Counted from the first letter of the stretch, positions 11,684 to 22,324 are shown. The stretch is DNA of 64,000 bases from Biomphalaria glabrata (GCF_947242115.1 NC_074720.1:10108645-10172644), one strand, 5' to 3'. Translations and numbers: made by a program. Notes: generated by a model from the sequence alone, not told the origin.

Positions 11684-11982
11684 TCTTATATAATACAGGC
11701 GTTACTTCGAAAAAGAAGAATTAGAAGATGGTTACGTCCTACGCGTCATACATTTAGTCATGCATGCTAACCAATGACTTTAATTCTGCCAAGTCACTGG
11801 TTTTCCTGGCTAGCTCAGGCAACCCATTTCATGTTCTAATAGCACTAGGGAAGAAGGAGCATTTGTACAAATTTGTCCTAGCATATGGAACGAGGAATGT
11901 GCCTTTATTTGTCCTAATTACACAGTTTGCTTCGAGGATATTGTGCAGTCGACAAACTAATTTTGTCGTGACTGAACATAAG
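11684..11982 (-). mobile_element. CR1-type LINE 3' end, truncated (copy)
   Basis: The minus strand matches the last about 90 codons and 3' UTR of the full LINE at 53.6-57.1 kb (terminal TAATACAGGCGTTACTTC and the block encoding the C-terminal ALIALG/FLASSG-like complement). 5'-truncated and diverged, with the 3' end adjoining TATCTTATAT. A hAT-like MITE abuts at 11983. Confidence 0.8.
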
Positions 11983-12172
11983 CAGTGTTTTCCCAAACTT
12001 TTTCCCTAACGGAACACATTCTGAGTATATAGCGTATCACTTTGCTTATTTTTTTTTAGAGAGGGTAATTGAAGCGGTGGGCTACCAGTTAATTCTTCCA
12101 GTAGCTCGTGTAACACCTATTCAAACCTAGCGGAACACTGGGGTTCCGTGGGACACATTTTGGGAAACACTG
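11983..12172. mobile_element. hAT-like MITE (190 bp), CAGTGTTT ends
   Basis: Inverted ends CAGTGTTTTCCCAAA and TTTTGGGAAACACTG enclose 190 bp including GGAACACTGGGGTTCCGTG. The flanking octamers (AACATAAG, GTCTAAAG) match at only 4 of 8, so the TSD is decayed or lost. Sits directly at the end of the LINE fragment. Confidence 0.65.
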
Positions 12173-13353
12173 GTCTAAAGGAAGTCTTAAACCATTCCTC
12201 TTCCTTATCCCAAGCCGACTTCTAAAAGATCTGAGCTAGGATGTATTAAGGTAATCGTTTCTTTTTTCTGATAGAACAGATGATGTTTGTAAGAGAACGG
12301 TCAATATTTAGACGACAATGAAAAGAAATAATCATAAAAGTTCAACCCTATATGAAAGACTTTATTTTTGCTTTTTTACTTTGCAAAGAGTTAATGTGTA
12401 TAATTTCATCTTCCATTGCGGACAAATAAATTTCGTTTTTCTCGTGCGTGTGTGTGTGTGTGTATATAGATATATAACTAAATAAAATAATGGATTTTTT
12501 AGCATCTACTTATTTTTTTTCTAATTTTTTTGTAAATGATCACTTTATCTCTTTATTTATGTTTACAGTAGGTACAAAAAATTAGTCATAATATCAAGGA
12601 AACAATGATTGAAAAATCCCAGTTATTTGCTGTGGAGATTTCCTTTATGGTTCTCAGTTTGCAAGTTACTTTTAATTGATGTTTACCTCAAGAAATCATT
12701 ATAAATACATTAATTCGCTCCAATTATACAGTGAAGGAGTGTAATTTTCCCTTGTATGTTAAAAGTTTAAAAAAACGTTTCAAATCAATACAAATACATT
12801 CTCATATATTAGTAACAGCTCACTACAAAAGGGAAAAGGTCAACAAAACGTGTCCCGCTATTGCAATTATAATCATAAAGATAAGTTTCTTGCTCTAGAG
12901 AGAGATTTAGTTCTTAATCATATTTTTTGTTCTTAAAATTCCATTGATAGATAAAGCAGCGCCATTGTTTATAATCTGTCATCTCGTCGGATGCGAGTTT
13001 TGGTTTTTGTGTTTTCTTGAAAGAAAAGAATAATTGATGCTTTTAAAGATTATAGGTTGCACTTTAATCGAACACTTGTGTATCGTTGCATCAACCACTT
13101 GACACACTTAAGTCACTAATACTTTGTATTTCAAGGAACGTCTGGAATTTATAATATTTACACTTTGCTTTCTTTTCAAAAAGCGTCTCTAATGGATAAC
13201 TGTTTTAAATAAGTTATGATTTCTGCAATACTTAAGGTGCAAATCCACTGTTTCTATACGATGCATCAATGTTGCTTTTAAGTTTCCACTTCCACATGAT
13301 AAAAATTGATATCAGTCGTCTGTTTTGAACACAGACTGATACATACCTATAAT
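12173..13353. other. AT-rich upstream region of the GPCR gene
   Basis: Nothing recognised beyond a short TG/TATA microsatellite (12447-12475). Would contain the GPCR promoter and 5' UTR, but no convincing core promoter element was chosen. Confidence 0.4.
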
Positions 13354-15591
13354 ATGGCTACAAATATATCAAGCGCATTGAAAGATTCCCCTGACTTTGG
13401 GGAGAATCAGTTAGTCTCCGACGAAGTTACTGAAGTCTTTCTACGCGTGCTCAATGACGTGGCCGCCCCTGTATTTTCTTTGTTTGGAATAGTAGCGAAC
13501 ATTATGAATATTCTTGTGTACATCAAGTAAGTATGAGTTTGAAATCATAGAAAGCATGACGTGAAAGTGTTCATTCATAAATAGCCGTTTATTTCTATTA
13601 AGAACATGAATCAGTAACATAAACCACTAGGTTACTTAGAACGTAATTATCTTCTCTATTGAACAACAATCTATAATTCACAAGGTAAGAGATGTTTCCT
13701 CCTAACTTTAAAACTTAAGCCTGTTAGTTTATTTTTAATCTTCACAGACTCGGAGTGAAAGATCCCTCTAATCTCAGCTTCCTTACGTTAGCACTGTCCG
13801 ACCTGTGTGGCCTTTGTATCGGACTTGTATTTGAGATATCTTGTTATCCGTGGCTAAACAGCATCCCAGATCTGACTTTTGAGCCTATGTCCGTCGGCTA
13901 TCTGGTGGCAGGTAAAAATCAATATGTACTTCATTAGTGATCTGTAGGCTATAAAGCTACGCCAAAAAACGATAAAGATTCATGACAAATACATTTTTTA
14001 ATATTGTTTTCTGTTATAATATTTCTTAAGCAACATTAAAATCCTTACTTTTTTTTATTAATAGACATCTATTGAGAACACTTCGGCCTTTGAAAAGATT
14101 TATTGAGAATAAAACTTATTTTGTGTTTTAAAAGGATGTTGAGGATTTTTAAACGTATTATTTAGCTTCATTATGGATTTAATTAAAATCAAACAGAAAA
14201 TAGTGAACTTGGATCTAAACGTTCACTTCTAGTAAGCCTATAATAAATCATGAGGCCAAAGGGTAGGAGGCAACTAAAGCATCATCTAGACTAGACTCAC
14301 TGGAGTCTCAATATGAAACGATCATTAAAAACATTATTATGTTGATTTATTAACGGTAATTTCGTTTAATAAGTCTTGTAGGGCATACGTTACCTAGCAT
14401 GTTATTCTTAAAAAAGTGATTTTTTTTTAATTTTTATTTCGAAAAATGTAAGCACTTTAGGACAATAGATTTTTTATTCATGTTGTAAAAATTATATATA
14501 GTAAGATTTTCGTTGCATCTTGTGTAAATTATAAAGAAAGTATTGATTTGATACGGTTTTAATAATTTTGAATATGAGTGTGTAGTGTAATTACGCCCCG
14601 CAGAATCAAATATTTTAAGGTCTTGTGTACGTAACATTGATATAGCTGGCAATTTTAAAGTTCAGCATAGCGTCTTTGACATTTTTAAAAATAGTTTTTA
14701 GCCAAATTCTCCAATAAAGCTTTTTATATATAAATATATGTTATTATTCAAAAGATCAAACAAATTGAAGGATAAACAACTAGACTTCTTAATGCTGAAA
14801 TATATAAAACTAAAAAAAAACAAAATAATAAAGCAAAAAACAAACAAAAAACAAAACGCACAGTTATAATATTCTTTCCAGCCTGGCCACGAGCGTATTT
14901 TTCCAGAGTCACTTGCTGCATCACAGTCTTCATCACGGTAGAACGCTGCCTCTGCATCGCTTTTCCTCTAAAAGTGAAGGCGATTCTGACATCCACAAGG
15001 ACATTGCTGATTCTGCTGGCGTTATTTGCTGTCTCCTTTTTGGTCAACTTTGTCTCCATCTATACTGGAGCCCTGTATTTGACGTTCAGGTTCAACCCCG
15101 CTCAAAACAGAAGCATCCTAGTCATGGGCATCAGCGACACCTACGACAACATTAACGTAGTCAACGGCACGCTGAACACTGCCACCTTCGTCTTTCTGTT
15201 TGCTGTTCTTATCACCTCAGCGTCTATACTGACCATAGAGCTGAAAAGGAAGACAAAGTGGAGGAGAGAACTGGGAACTGTTCATCTATCAAAATTTCAA
15301 GCGCTTTCTAAGAGGGACAAGTCTGTCAGCGTGACCATTGCCATTTTGGCTTTCGTTCTGACTTTGACCTATCTTCCGTTCACCGCTATCTGTATTGGAG
15401 ACATTGTCATCGACGGCTTTTACACGCACCGAAACTACAGCAATTTCTATGACATCATGTTTATGATATCTCTCACCTTTGAGTGCGTCAACTCGAGCTC
15501 GAGTCTATTGGTGTATTATAAAATGAGCTCCCAGTATAGAAAGACGTTTAAACTGGTCGTTTCATGTATTGGACATTTTCAACAATTTTAA
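13354..15591 (+). CDS. Class A (rhodopsin-type) GPCR, gastropod chemosensory/neuropeptide-receptor-like, 3 exons
   Basis: Exons 13354-13526, 13748-13911 and 14882-15591 join through GT-AG introns (donors GTAAGT and GTAAAA; acceptors TTCACAG and CTTTCCAG) into one 1047-nt frame, 348 aa with stop. Start chosen at the Met before ATNISS, since the Met 16 codons upstream adds a non-GPCR-like leader. Seen: NISS glycosylation site at 4; TM1 with FGIVANIMNILVYIK (44-58); TM2 with LALSD (72-76, conserved Asp 2.50); TM3 with WPRAYFSRV and ERC (133-135) in place of DRY; SKRDK before TM6 (255-259); TM7 with NSSSSLLVYYKMSS (316-329), a NPxxY variant; short tail. An 8-Cys-poor extracellular loop follows TM4. 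The combination WPRxxFxRV, ERCLC and KRDK is what I know from the expanded gastropod receptors often annotated FMRFamide-receptor-like or chemosensory. The ligand is unknown. It acts in the plasma membrane through G proteins by family inference. Confidence 0.85.
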
Positions 15592-15716
15592 ATTAAGTCA
15601 AAGTTTTTCATTTTATTCGGATACACGACCAGTTTTGGCTATCAGTCAATTTTAAAACTTATTTCTAAATCTGATTCTGTGGCGAATACAATTCATTTTC
15701 GGGTTGATATGTGACT

Positions 15717-15920
15717 AAAGGCCTTGTGGCTGAGGGAATTGAACGCTTGGCTGATGGATCTCGATTCCAAATCCCAATGAATGATGCCCCTTAGTCCACC
15801 TACATTAGGGAGGTGAAGGCGACTGCTCGTTGTGCTGGCCAAATGGCATCCTAGTGAACCATCGGCCAAGGAAGCAGATGAGCTTTGCATTATATCGCAA
15901 GGTCTGAGAGGGAAACTTTG
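15717..15920 (+). repeat. SINE S3 (diverged)
   Basis: GGCCTTGTGGCTGAGG head, CGTTGTGCTGGCC middle, and TCGCAAGGTCTGAGAGGGAAA tail match the S3 family (best copy 61155-61432). Lies just 3' of the GPCR gene and may fall in its 3' UTR. Confidence 0.65.
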
Positions 15921-16116
15921 TTCCTAGGTGGCTAGAGATATTGAAAGACTAAATAGACACAGTCACGCAACATAGGATATGGTAATGGTGCTGATCCTAT
16001 AGAAAGACCTAACTTTCATCTTAAATCTTCATGGAACTGTAGGCTATTTTGAAAGTGCCAAAAATTGTTAGCCATTTCATTATCAGAACTTAATAAATCT
16101 GTTATTAAAATATAAT

Positions 16117-16374
16117 TGTTGTTGTTTCCATTGGTTGTGTTGTTGTTTCCATTGGTTGTGTTGTTGTTTCCATTGGTTGTGTTGTTGTTTCCATTGGTTG
16201 TGTTGTTGTTTCCATTGGTTGTGTTGTTGTTTCCATTGGTTGTGTTGTTGTTTCCATTGGTTGTGTTGTTGTTTCCATTGGTTGTGTTGTTGTTTCCATT
16301 GGTTGTGTTGTTGTTTCCATTGGTTGTGTTGTTGTTTCCATTGGTTGTGTTGTTGTTTCCATTGGTTGTGTTGT
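16117..16374. repeat. 21-bp minisatellite, about 12 near-identical units
   Basis: Unit TTCCATTGGTTGTGTTGTTG plus one T (21 bp), repeated about 12 times with virtually no variation. Since 21 is a multiple of three, several frames stay open. The minus strand reads METTTQP repeats and the plus strand LLFPLVV repeats. There are no flanking coding signals, so I treat the open frames as a by-product. Confidence 0.9.
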
Positions 16375-16632
16375 TTTTAGAATTTAGTTATTCATTGCTT
16401 GCTCTTTTTTTTTCTGACACTGTATCGGAGAAGTGTTTATCCTTAAACTTCAATTTGAAGACATTGCCATTATTATTATAAGTGTTTAGTTTATGGTGCT
16501 CACTATTGTCTCGCTTGTACTGCCTAAGGTCTACGGCTAGATATACTTTTAAGTTCTGTATCTCCATCAAAATCAGAGTTCAAATTATCCATATCAGAGC
16601 ATTTTATACAGTCATTAATTATCCTTTAACAC

Positions 16633-17005
16633 AAAAGAGAGTGAGAGAGAGAGAGAAAGAAAATGAGAGGGAAAGAGAGAAAGAGAAAAGAGTGAGAGAG
16701 AAAAAAAAAGAAAGAGAGTAAAGACTGAGAGAAATTGAGAGAGAGAAAAAGAGAGAGAAAGAGAGAGAGAAAGAGGAGGAGTAAGAGAAAGAGAAGGAGA
16801 AAATGAGAGAACGAAAGAGAGTGAACAAGAGAGAAAGAGCGAACAGGTGAAAGACAACTAGAGAGACAGAGAGATAAATGTGTGGGGGGGAGAAAAAGGA
16901 GAGGAAGGAGACAACAATGAATGAATGAGAGAACGAGAGTGGGAACACAAGAGAGAGAACAAGAGAATGAGAGAGAGAGAGAGATAGAGAGGGAGAGAAA
17001 TAGAC
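16633..17005. repeat. Polypurine (GAGA)n tract, about 370 bp
   Basis: Almost purely A/G on the + strand from about 16633 to 16860 and again 16930-17005, with GAGA, GAAA and GGAG mixtures. Produces long spurious Leu/Ser/Phe-rich frames on the minus strand. Ends about 130 bp before the hAT-like element. Confidence 0.9.
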
Positions 17006-17279
17006 AAAAAGGAATAAAGAACATGCTATCGTGCTGATTACTGTCCCAATTCAAATTGTTAACTCTGTTGTTTTTATCAGACATCCATGTAGTAAAGTGA
17101 ACAGGGCTTGTGTTGGGAATGGAGTGGGTAAGATCATGGGCGTAGCCAGGGGGGGGGTTGGGGTTCAAACCCCCCCCCCCCGAAATGAAATCAAGGGGGG
17201 GGGGGTCGGAATTTAGTGACTGATTTTTTGCTTTGATTTTGTTTATTTTAGGTGAGATTTTAATACTAAACCATCACTT

Positions 17280-17520
17280 GCCCCAGCACAACCAAAGAGG
17301 TTTTGAGTTTAAAACCCCCTACCAGGGGTTTTTGAGTTTAAAACTACTTACCAGGGGAGTTCGAGTTTAAAAACCCCTATCAGGGGGGTTCGAGTTTAAA
17401 AACCCCTACCAGAGGGGTTCGAGTTAAAAAAAAACTACTAGGGGTTTTGAGTTTAAAACCCTCTACCAGGGGTTTTGAGTTTTAAACCCCCTACCTGGGG
17501 TTTTTGCAGTTAACTCCCCC
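17280..17520. repeat. Short satellite with TTTTGAGTTTAAAACCCC units
   Basis: About seven imperfect units of roughly 33-35 bp, each with an inverted pair GGGG-TTTTGAGTTTAAA-CCCC that could form a hairpin. Internal to the 17135-19312 element. Confidence 0.75.
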
Positions 17521-17639
17521 TCTTCTATAAAACAAAACAAAAAAAAAATGCAAACGAAAATCCCCTAATTCCAAGAGCACAGTTAAGGAAGATTTTGATT
17601 TTAAAACCCCGTCTAAAATTTACGATAAACCCCCTCTTT

Positions 17640-18065
17640 AATATTAAAAAAAAAAGCAGCTAATTACTCACTCAAAATGTTATGAGCGTAGCTAAATTGT
17701 TTTGACTCAGTTTTGAGTTTAAACCCCACTTCAGCGGGGTTTGAAGGCAAAAAATACCTCTTTAATAATAAAAACAAATCAAATTATACACTAAAAATGT
17801 TTTGAGTGTAGTCAAAGGGGTTTTGAGTTTAAACTCTCCTCCAGTGGGGTTTGAGGATAAATTTAAATACATCTTTAGTGTAAGAAAAAAAGCAAATTAC
17901 GCATTCAAAATGCTATGAACGTTGCCGAAAGGGGTTTTGAGTTTAAACCCCCATTCAGAGGGGTTTGGTGCTAAAAATACATCTTCAATATAAAAAAAAA
18001 GCAAATTACACACTAAAATTATTTGAGCGTAGCCAAGCCAATCGAGGCTTTTGAGTTTAAACCCT
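17640..18065. repeat. About 115-bp satellite units inside the DNA element
   Basis: Three to four units built as AT-rich spacer (AAAGCAAATTACACACTAAAA), GAGCGTAGCCAAAGG and GGTTTTGAGTTTAAACCCC. The last part is shared with the shorter satellite before it, so it is a higher-order form. GCGTAGCC recalls the element's own terminal motif. Confidence 0.7.
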
Positions 18066-18319
18066 TCTTCTACAGATGGCTTTTTTTTAAAGTTTAAAAC
18101 CCCTCCAGATGGTTTTGAGTTTAAGATCCCCCTACAGAGCATTTTGAGGTGGAAAACCCCCAACAGAAGATTTTGACGTTAAAACTTCTCTTTTCGATAT
18201 AAAATCTAAAGCAAACTACAGTCACTTTATTCCAAGAGCGTATTCAAGAGAGGTTACACATTTTTAACAGTGGCAGGGCTCCATTAATAAACTGCAGTGA
18301 ATAGTCATCTACCGAAATC

Positions 18320-18660
18320 GAAAAACACTAAATGTAGCTCAACAAAGATAGCTAAGACAGATTTTAGGAGTCAGTTATAGAGATCGGGTCTAAATCAAGG
18401 AAATCCTATGCCGAACTGAGAGTCGACCCCTTAGAAGATTGTGAGAGAACGACGCTTGAGGTTTGCGGGACATGTTCTCCGACGAAATGAATTAAGCATA
18501 AGAAGAGTTGCAATGATATCCTAGTACAACTTGACGCCACTCAATCATGGAGGTCCTCATAGTAGATGGGAAGAGGCTTCAGACATTACCAGTGACAGAT
18601 TTTTATGGAAACAGCTTGACGTCAAATGCTCCGAGCGGCGTGGGAGGGTCTAAGTCAGTA
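18320..18660 (+). pseudogene. LINE reverse-transcriptase C-terminal relic inside a DNA element
   Basis: With frame changes and stops, it reads RQILGVSYRDRV, ESRPLRRL and ASDITSDRFLWKQL, then CSERRGRV. This is the C-terminal style of LINE polyproteins common in invertebrates (ILGVSYRDRVTN, SERRGR). The end of this relic (from about 18595) is included in the about 250-bp tandem duplication. Confidence 0.6.
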
Positions 18661-19090
18661 AGAATATTACATTAGGTTTTTGAAATAAAACTTTTTTAAT
18701 AGCAGGAAAATGCAGTGTAGATACCCCAGAATGTGCATTTTGTTGGCTTTCAATACCAGAAATAGTGCTTGGCGGCGGGGCTTCGCCCCGCGATGGGGGA
18801 GCTCCTAGCGCTCCCACAGACACCCTTGCTAGTAATGGCGGGGAGCTTACAATTTTATGAAAACAGCTTGATGGCAAATGCGCCGAACGACGAGGGAGGG
18901 TCTTAGTCAGTAAGAATAACACATTAGGTTTTTGAAATAGAACTTTTTAATAGCAGGAAAATGCACTGTAGAAACCTCAGAATATGCATTTTGTTGGTTT
19001 TCAATATCAGAAATAGTGCTTGGCGGCGGGGCTTTGCCCCGCCCTGGGGGAGCTCCTAGCGCTCCCCCAGACCCCTTTGCTAGTAATGGC
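18595..19090. repeat. Two about 250-bp GC-rich tandem units
   Basis: Each unit runs from TTTTATGGAAACAGCTTGA-like sequence through GCAGGAAAATGCA to a GC-rich block with GGCGGGGCTTCGCCCCGC and GGGGGAGCTCCTAGCGCTCC, both self-complementary. A third copy of the block lies inverted at 22325-22480 inside a different DNA element. Confidence 0.75.
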
Positions 19091-19537
19091 GGAGAATCTA
19101 CAATTTTTCCACTAACTCACTAACTATTCTAGGGCACAATAAACGTCTTCCGAAAGAATGAAGTGTCAGAATGTAATAAAGATTTTGTACGCACACACAC
19201 ACACATAAATAGATATAATTGTTTTTTCGCCGGGGGGGGGTCGGGGGGGGGGAGAGAAAAAATTCATCCCCCCAACCCCCCCCCCCGAAAAAAAATCCTG
19301 GCTACGCCCATGGGTAAGATGATACATTTTAAATATCAATGCAGTTTCTTAAATCTATGTTTACCTAAACTGGGCAAAATCTCTTTGCTAAAGTACATCC
19401 GTGTTTGCTATCCTAAGACCTCGGGTAAGGTCCACCCAACTTCCTCCGCCTCACTAAACCTTCTCCAGGAAAGCATCTAAATGTGTATCAGGTGTTCAGT
19501 AGACTTTCGACACGGGTAAAGGTAAACTTAATTCAAT

Positions 19538-19770
19538 TTAACTATGTATAGTATTTACAATTGCTGCTTTACTTTTTAGTCTTCTATCCTGAGGGTTTCT
19601 AAATGTAGTGGTTTTATTAACTCTAGTCAATTGTGAATATTTGTTTGCTATGAATCTCACTGCACTATTTTGTGGCTGTTCCAGTTTCTTAATGTTTTCT
19701 TGAGCTGATGGCTCCCAAACAGAGGATGCATATTCTATTATTGGCATGATCAAGTTTAAATATTAAAATT
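19538..19770 (-). mobile_element. CR1-type LINE fragment (RT C-terminal region)
   Basis: The minus frame reads IIEYASSVWEPSAQENIKKL then RFIANKYSQLTRV, matching residues of the full LINE at 53.7-57.1 kb (IIEYASSVWDPSTQENIKKL). Truncated at both ends with scattered substitutions. Confidence 0.85.
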
Positions 19771-20250
19771 TAAGAAACATTATGTTTTTGTCGTGTATAT
19801 TATTTTCCGCCATCACATTAGAAATTATTTAAACAGGGGCGGATATTTAAACTGCATAAAACAGCGGCGCCCATTTTTTTTTTTTGGGGGGGGGGGGGCT
19901 TTGGGGCCAAGTAAACATGCGTTTAATGGGCGCATCCCAACAAAACAATTGTCTATTCTATTGGAACGACAATGTCACGGATTTGATATTGCCCGCGGGA
20001 TTAGTTTTGAGATTTATGCCGCATGCCATATACCTAATTAAGTAAGATGGAAGAAGATCAATTTCTAGGCTGTTCATCGATATCCATGTTATGGTGTGTA
20101 TGCACATTCGTATTGGATACTTTATTCTGATGTAAGCATGGGTAAAGCTAGGGAAAACGAGCAAGGGCAGAATAGGTGTCAAAATAGAATCGGGTATTAT
20201 CATTCGATTCGGCCAACAACGTGATTACAAATGATATGCATTAAACTGAA

Positions 20251-20437
20251 CAGTGGTATAGCTAGTGTGAGGAGGAGGTGACAGAATTTGAAAATTCCCC
20301 CGGGCCCCCACTTGAGGGGAGCCCCATATGAGTGTTTTTTACATTAAGAATTAAATATTATGCAAAATGCAGGGGCCCCCAAAGAGGTGAAGCCCCCCGG
20401 GCCCCCAAACGATGGAAAATTCCTAGCCACGCCCCTG
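20251..20437. mobile_element. hAT-like MITE (187 bp), perfect 8-bp TSD
   Basis: Ends CAGTGGTATAGCTAG and CTAGCCACGCCCCTG, flanked on both sides by AAACTGAA (20243-20250 and 20438-20445). Interior with GGGCCCCC blocks and TTACATTAAGAATTAAATAT matches the 9640-9825 copy. Confidence 0.85.
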
Positions 20438-20445
20438 AAACTGAA

Positions 20446-20979
20446 CAAATGTATGCAAATTACTGTATTTCGACTTATAGACTTAGGAGCTATAGGAAAT
20501 CTCAATATTGAAAGAAAAGAATCTACAAAGCTATAGCAATCTTAATTAGTCTATTACATAACTTTGATATAGCTAAAATAGTAAAGCATACAATTTGATA
20601 GCTACCAAAAAATTGATAAGGAAATAACCTGAAACGTTCTTTCTACAAACTGACGTATCTACATTCAAGGGATAAAAAAAGATCCCTCATCAACAGATTA
20701 CACGCTCACAGATCGTTTAATGCTCGTGCCCATAACAATGTCACGTGAACGTCTATACCACCAGGCTTCAACATGAAATCCTGTTAGATTGTGCCATGAT
20801 GCTTTTTTAGCCTATTCTTAACAATGGAAAGATGTTCAGAACCCTTATTTAACAAGTTACTTAAGAACATTACAGCATTAGAACTAACCCCAAAGCCTAG
20901 CTCATGATTTCAAAATACCCTTCCCCTTAATAACTTGTATCCTCACTTCGCTTAATATCCATTGGGACAGTTAGTACAA
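20446..20979. other. AT-rich spacer
   Basis: No gene or clear repeat recognised between the MITE and the 82-bp tandem array. Confidence 0.45.
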
Positions 20980-21470
20980 GACAGTAGCCTTTGCTTTTTT
21001 ATCCCCATAACCCCATCTCCATAATATTCATATATTGTCCTTACATTCCTAGTGTCATGTAAGACAGCACTCTTCGCTATTATCTCCATAATCCCTTCTC
21101 CAAAATACTCATATATCGTCATTAGATTCCAAGTGTCATATAAGACAGTGTGATAGTAAGTGTATGTGTTTTTGCGTGGCTGGTAGTGCAGTGTATGTGC
21201 CTGTGTATGAAATGACCAGTGGACCTTGAGTGTACATGCTTGAGTGAACAGCAGTGTGTCAGGACTGTGTGTAAAAGGAAGTGAGTTTAGAGAACAAGTG
21301 GCTGGAGTAATGAACAGAAATAGAGACTAATAAAATCATTGTGTTTATTGAAGCTCATGTTGTTTTAGTCTATTACAGACAGCACCCTTGGCAATTATCT
21401 CCATAAACAGTTCTCCATAATACTCATATATCGTCTTGACATTCCAAGTGTCCTATTTCTATTTATCAAT
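20980..21470. repeat. About 82-bp tandem repeat, three or more units, split by a solo LTR
   Basis: Unit begins GACAG, then C-rich ATCTCCATAA and AATACTCATATATCGTC, then AAGTGTCATGTAA. Starts at about 20980, 21063 and 21144; after the LTR it resumes at 21378. Units differ by scattered changes. Confidence 0.75.
21149..21377 (+). mobile_element. Solo LTR (229 bp), 5-bp TSD
   Basis: Fossil LTR with TG...CA ends (TGTGATAGTAAG to GTCTATTACA), flanked by GACAG on both sides (21144-21148 and 21378-21382). Contains AATAAAATCATTG, a plausible poly-A signal near the 3' end. Neighbouring 82-bp repeat units show the empty site. No internal coding part: it is the remnant left by LTR-LTR recombination, or a very short element. 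Family unknown. The identical TSD suggests a fairly young insertion. Confidence 0.8.
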
Positions 21471-21744
21471 TTGTTACGTAGAAAAAACATTATTGTTTCA
21501 AAACACGACTCTACTGTTTGGTGATCCCATTTAGAGACACTAAGTCTTTAAGTCTTTAACTTTAAGGATATAAGAGTTAGTGTTTCTACTTTGTCTAACG
21601 AACAATGATCCCTAGGGTAAATAGAGATGTGAAGGTTTCTTTGTGAAATTTATCATGAGATTCAGCAACGTTACTGTATTGCTTGTACCAAACTGTTGGT
21701 GAAATGACTTAGTTTACTGCATCTCTTGGCAGAGGACTTCAGAA

Positions 21745-21965
21745 CTTCATGGGAGGTGGAGTGTGGACCCTGGAAGTTAACGGATCTCAAAAACGGCTCT
21801 AACAATTTTATTTTTCTATAAATTTATTAGCTGATGTATATAGCTAAGAAAAGAATATCAAGCTCGTTGGCCACACGATGAAAAATCTAGTTTCACCCTT
21901 ATAATTTTTCAAAGTACAAAATTAGTTCATGTAAATTAGGCTAGAGACCTAGATCGAAATCCGGT
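21745..21965 (+). repeat. Interspersed repeat R4, copy 1
   Basis: Shares ACGGCTCTAAC, AAGAATATCAAGCTCGTTGGCC and TTATAATTTTTCAAA with 32480-32700, 33690-33870 and 42080-42240. Unclassified and non-coding. Confidence 0.65.
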
Positions 21966-22324
21966 TTGTGAAAGGACTATCGGGAATTTCTGAATCGAAG
22001 GCTCTACACTTTATTGATTGAAGAATTTAATAAATTAATGTTCAGGAAAATTTTGCGCATCGTCTTGTAAGTCTAGATCTAAAGGCCTGTCTCTACCTCA
22101 CCCTAAGTTCAATGTTAGACAACCAGGGGCGGACTGGGTATCAAAATCGGCCAGGGCATTACCATATAAACCGGCCCACAAATGGCATGTCATATATTTC
22201 CGCAATTTTTATATACATATGTATTAGTGTGTGTATATGTAATTAATCTTCATTATATTCTTATCTTTCATTCTTTTAAACGTTTTTTCTACCCTAGAAT
22301 ACTCTCTTCTTATAATTAGTGAAA

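Larger units (their letters stand above)
17135..19312. mobile_element. 2.2-kb non-autonomous hAT-like DNA element, perfect 8-bp TSD
   Basis: Inverted ends CATGGGCGTAGCCAGG and CCTGGCTACGCCCATG are flanked by identical GGTAAGAT octamers (17127-17134 and 19313-19320). Just inside the ends are G and C runs. The interior is non-coding and layered: about 33-bp satellite units (17280-17520), about 115-bp units (17640-18065), a LINE C-terminal relic (about 18320-18660) and two about 250-bp GC-rich tandem units (18595-19090). No transposase. The perfect TSD suggests a relatively recent insertion. Assigned to hAT from the TSD length only; the end sequence is not a textbook hAT TIR. Confidence 0.8.

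Noticed and set aside
11983-12172. Claiming a true 8-bp TSD for this MITE
   Set aside because: Flanking octamers agree at only 4 of 8 positions; only the TIR evidence is kept.
16116-16481. 121-aa + strand and 85-aa - strand repetitive ORFs (LLFPLVV and METTTQP repeats)
   Set aside because: They are by-products of a 21-bp minisatellite whose period is a multiple of three. No flanking coding signal, and opposite strands are equally open.
16619-17168. 180-aa Leu/Ser/Phe-rich minus-strand ORF
   Set aside because: It is the complement of a polypurine tract, which rarely contains stops in such frames. No domain.
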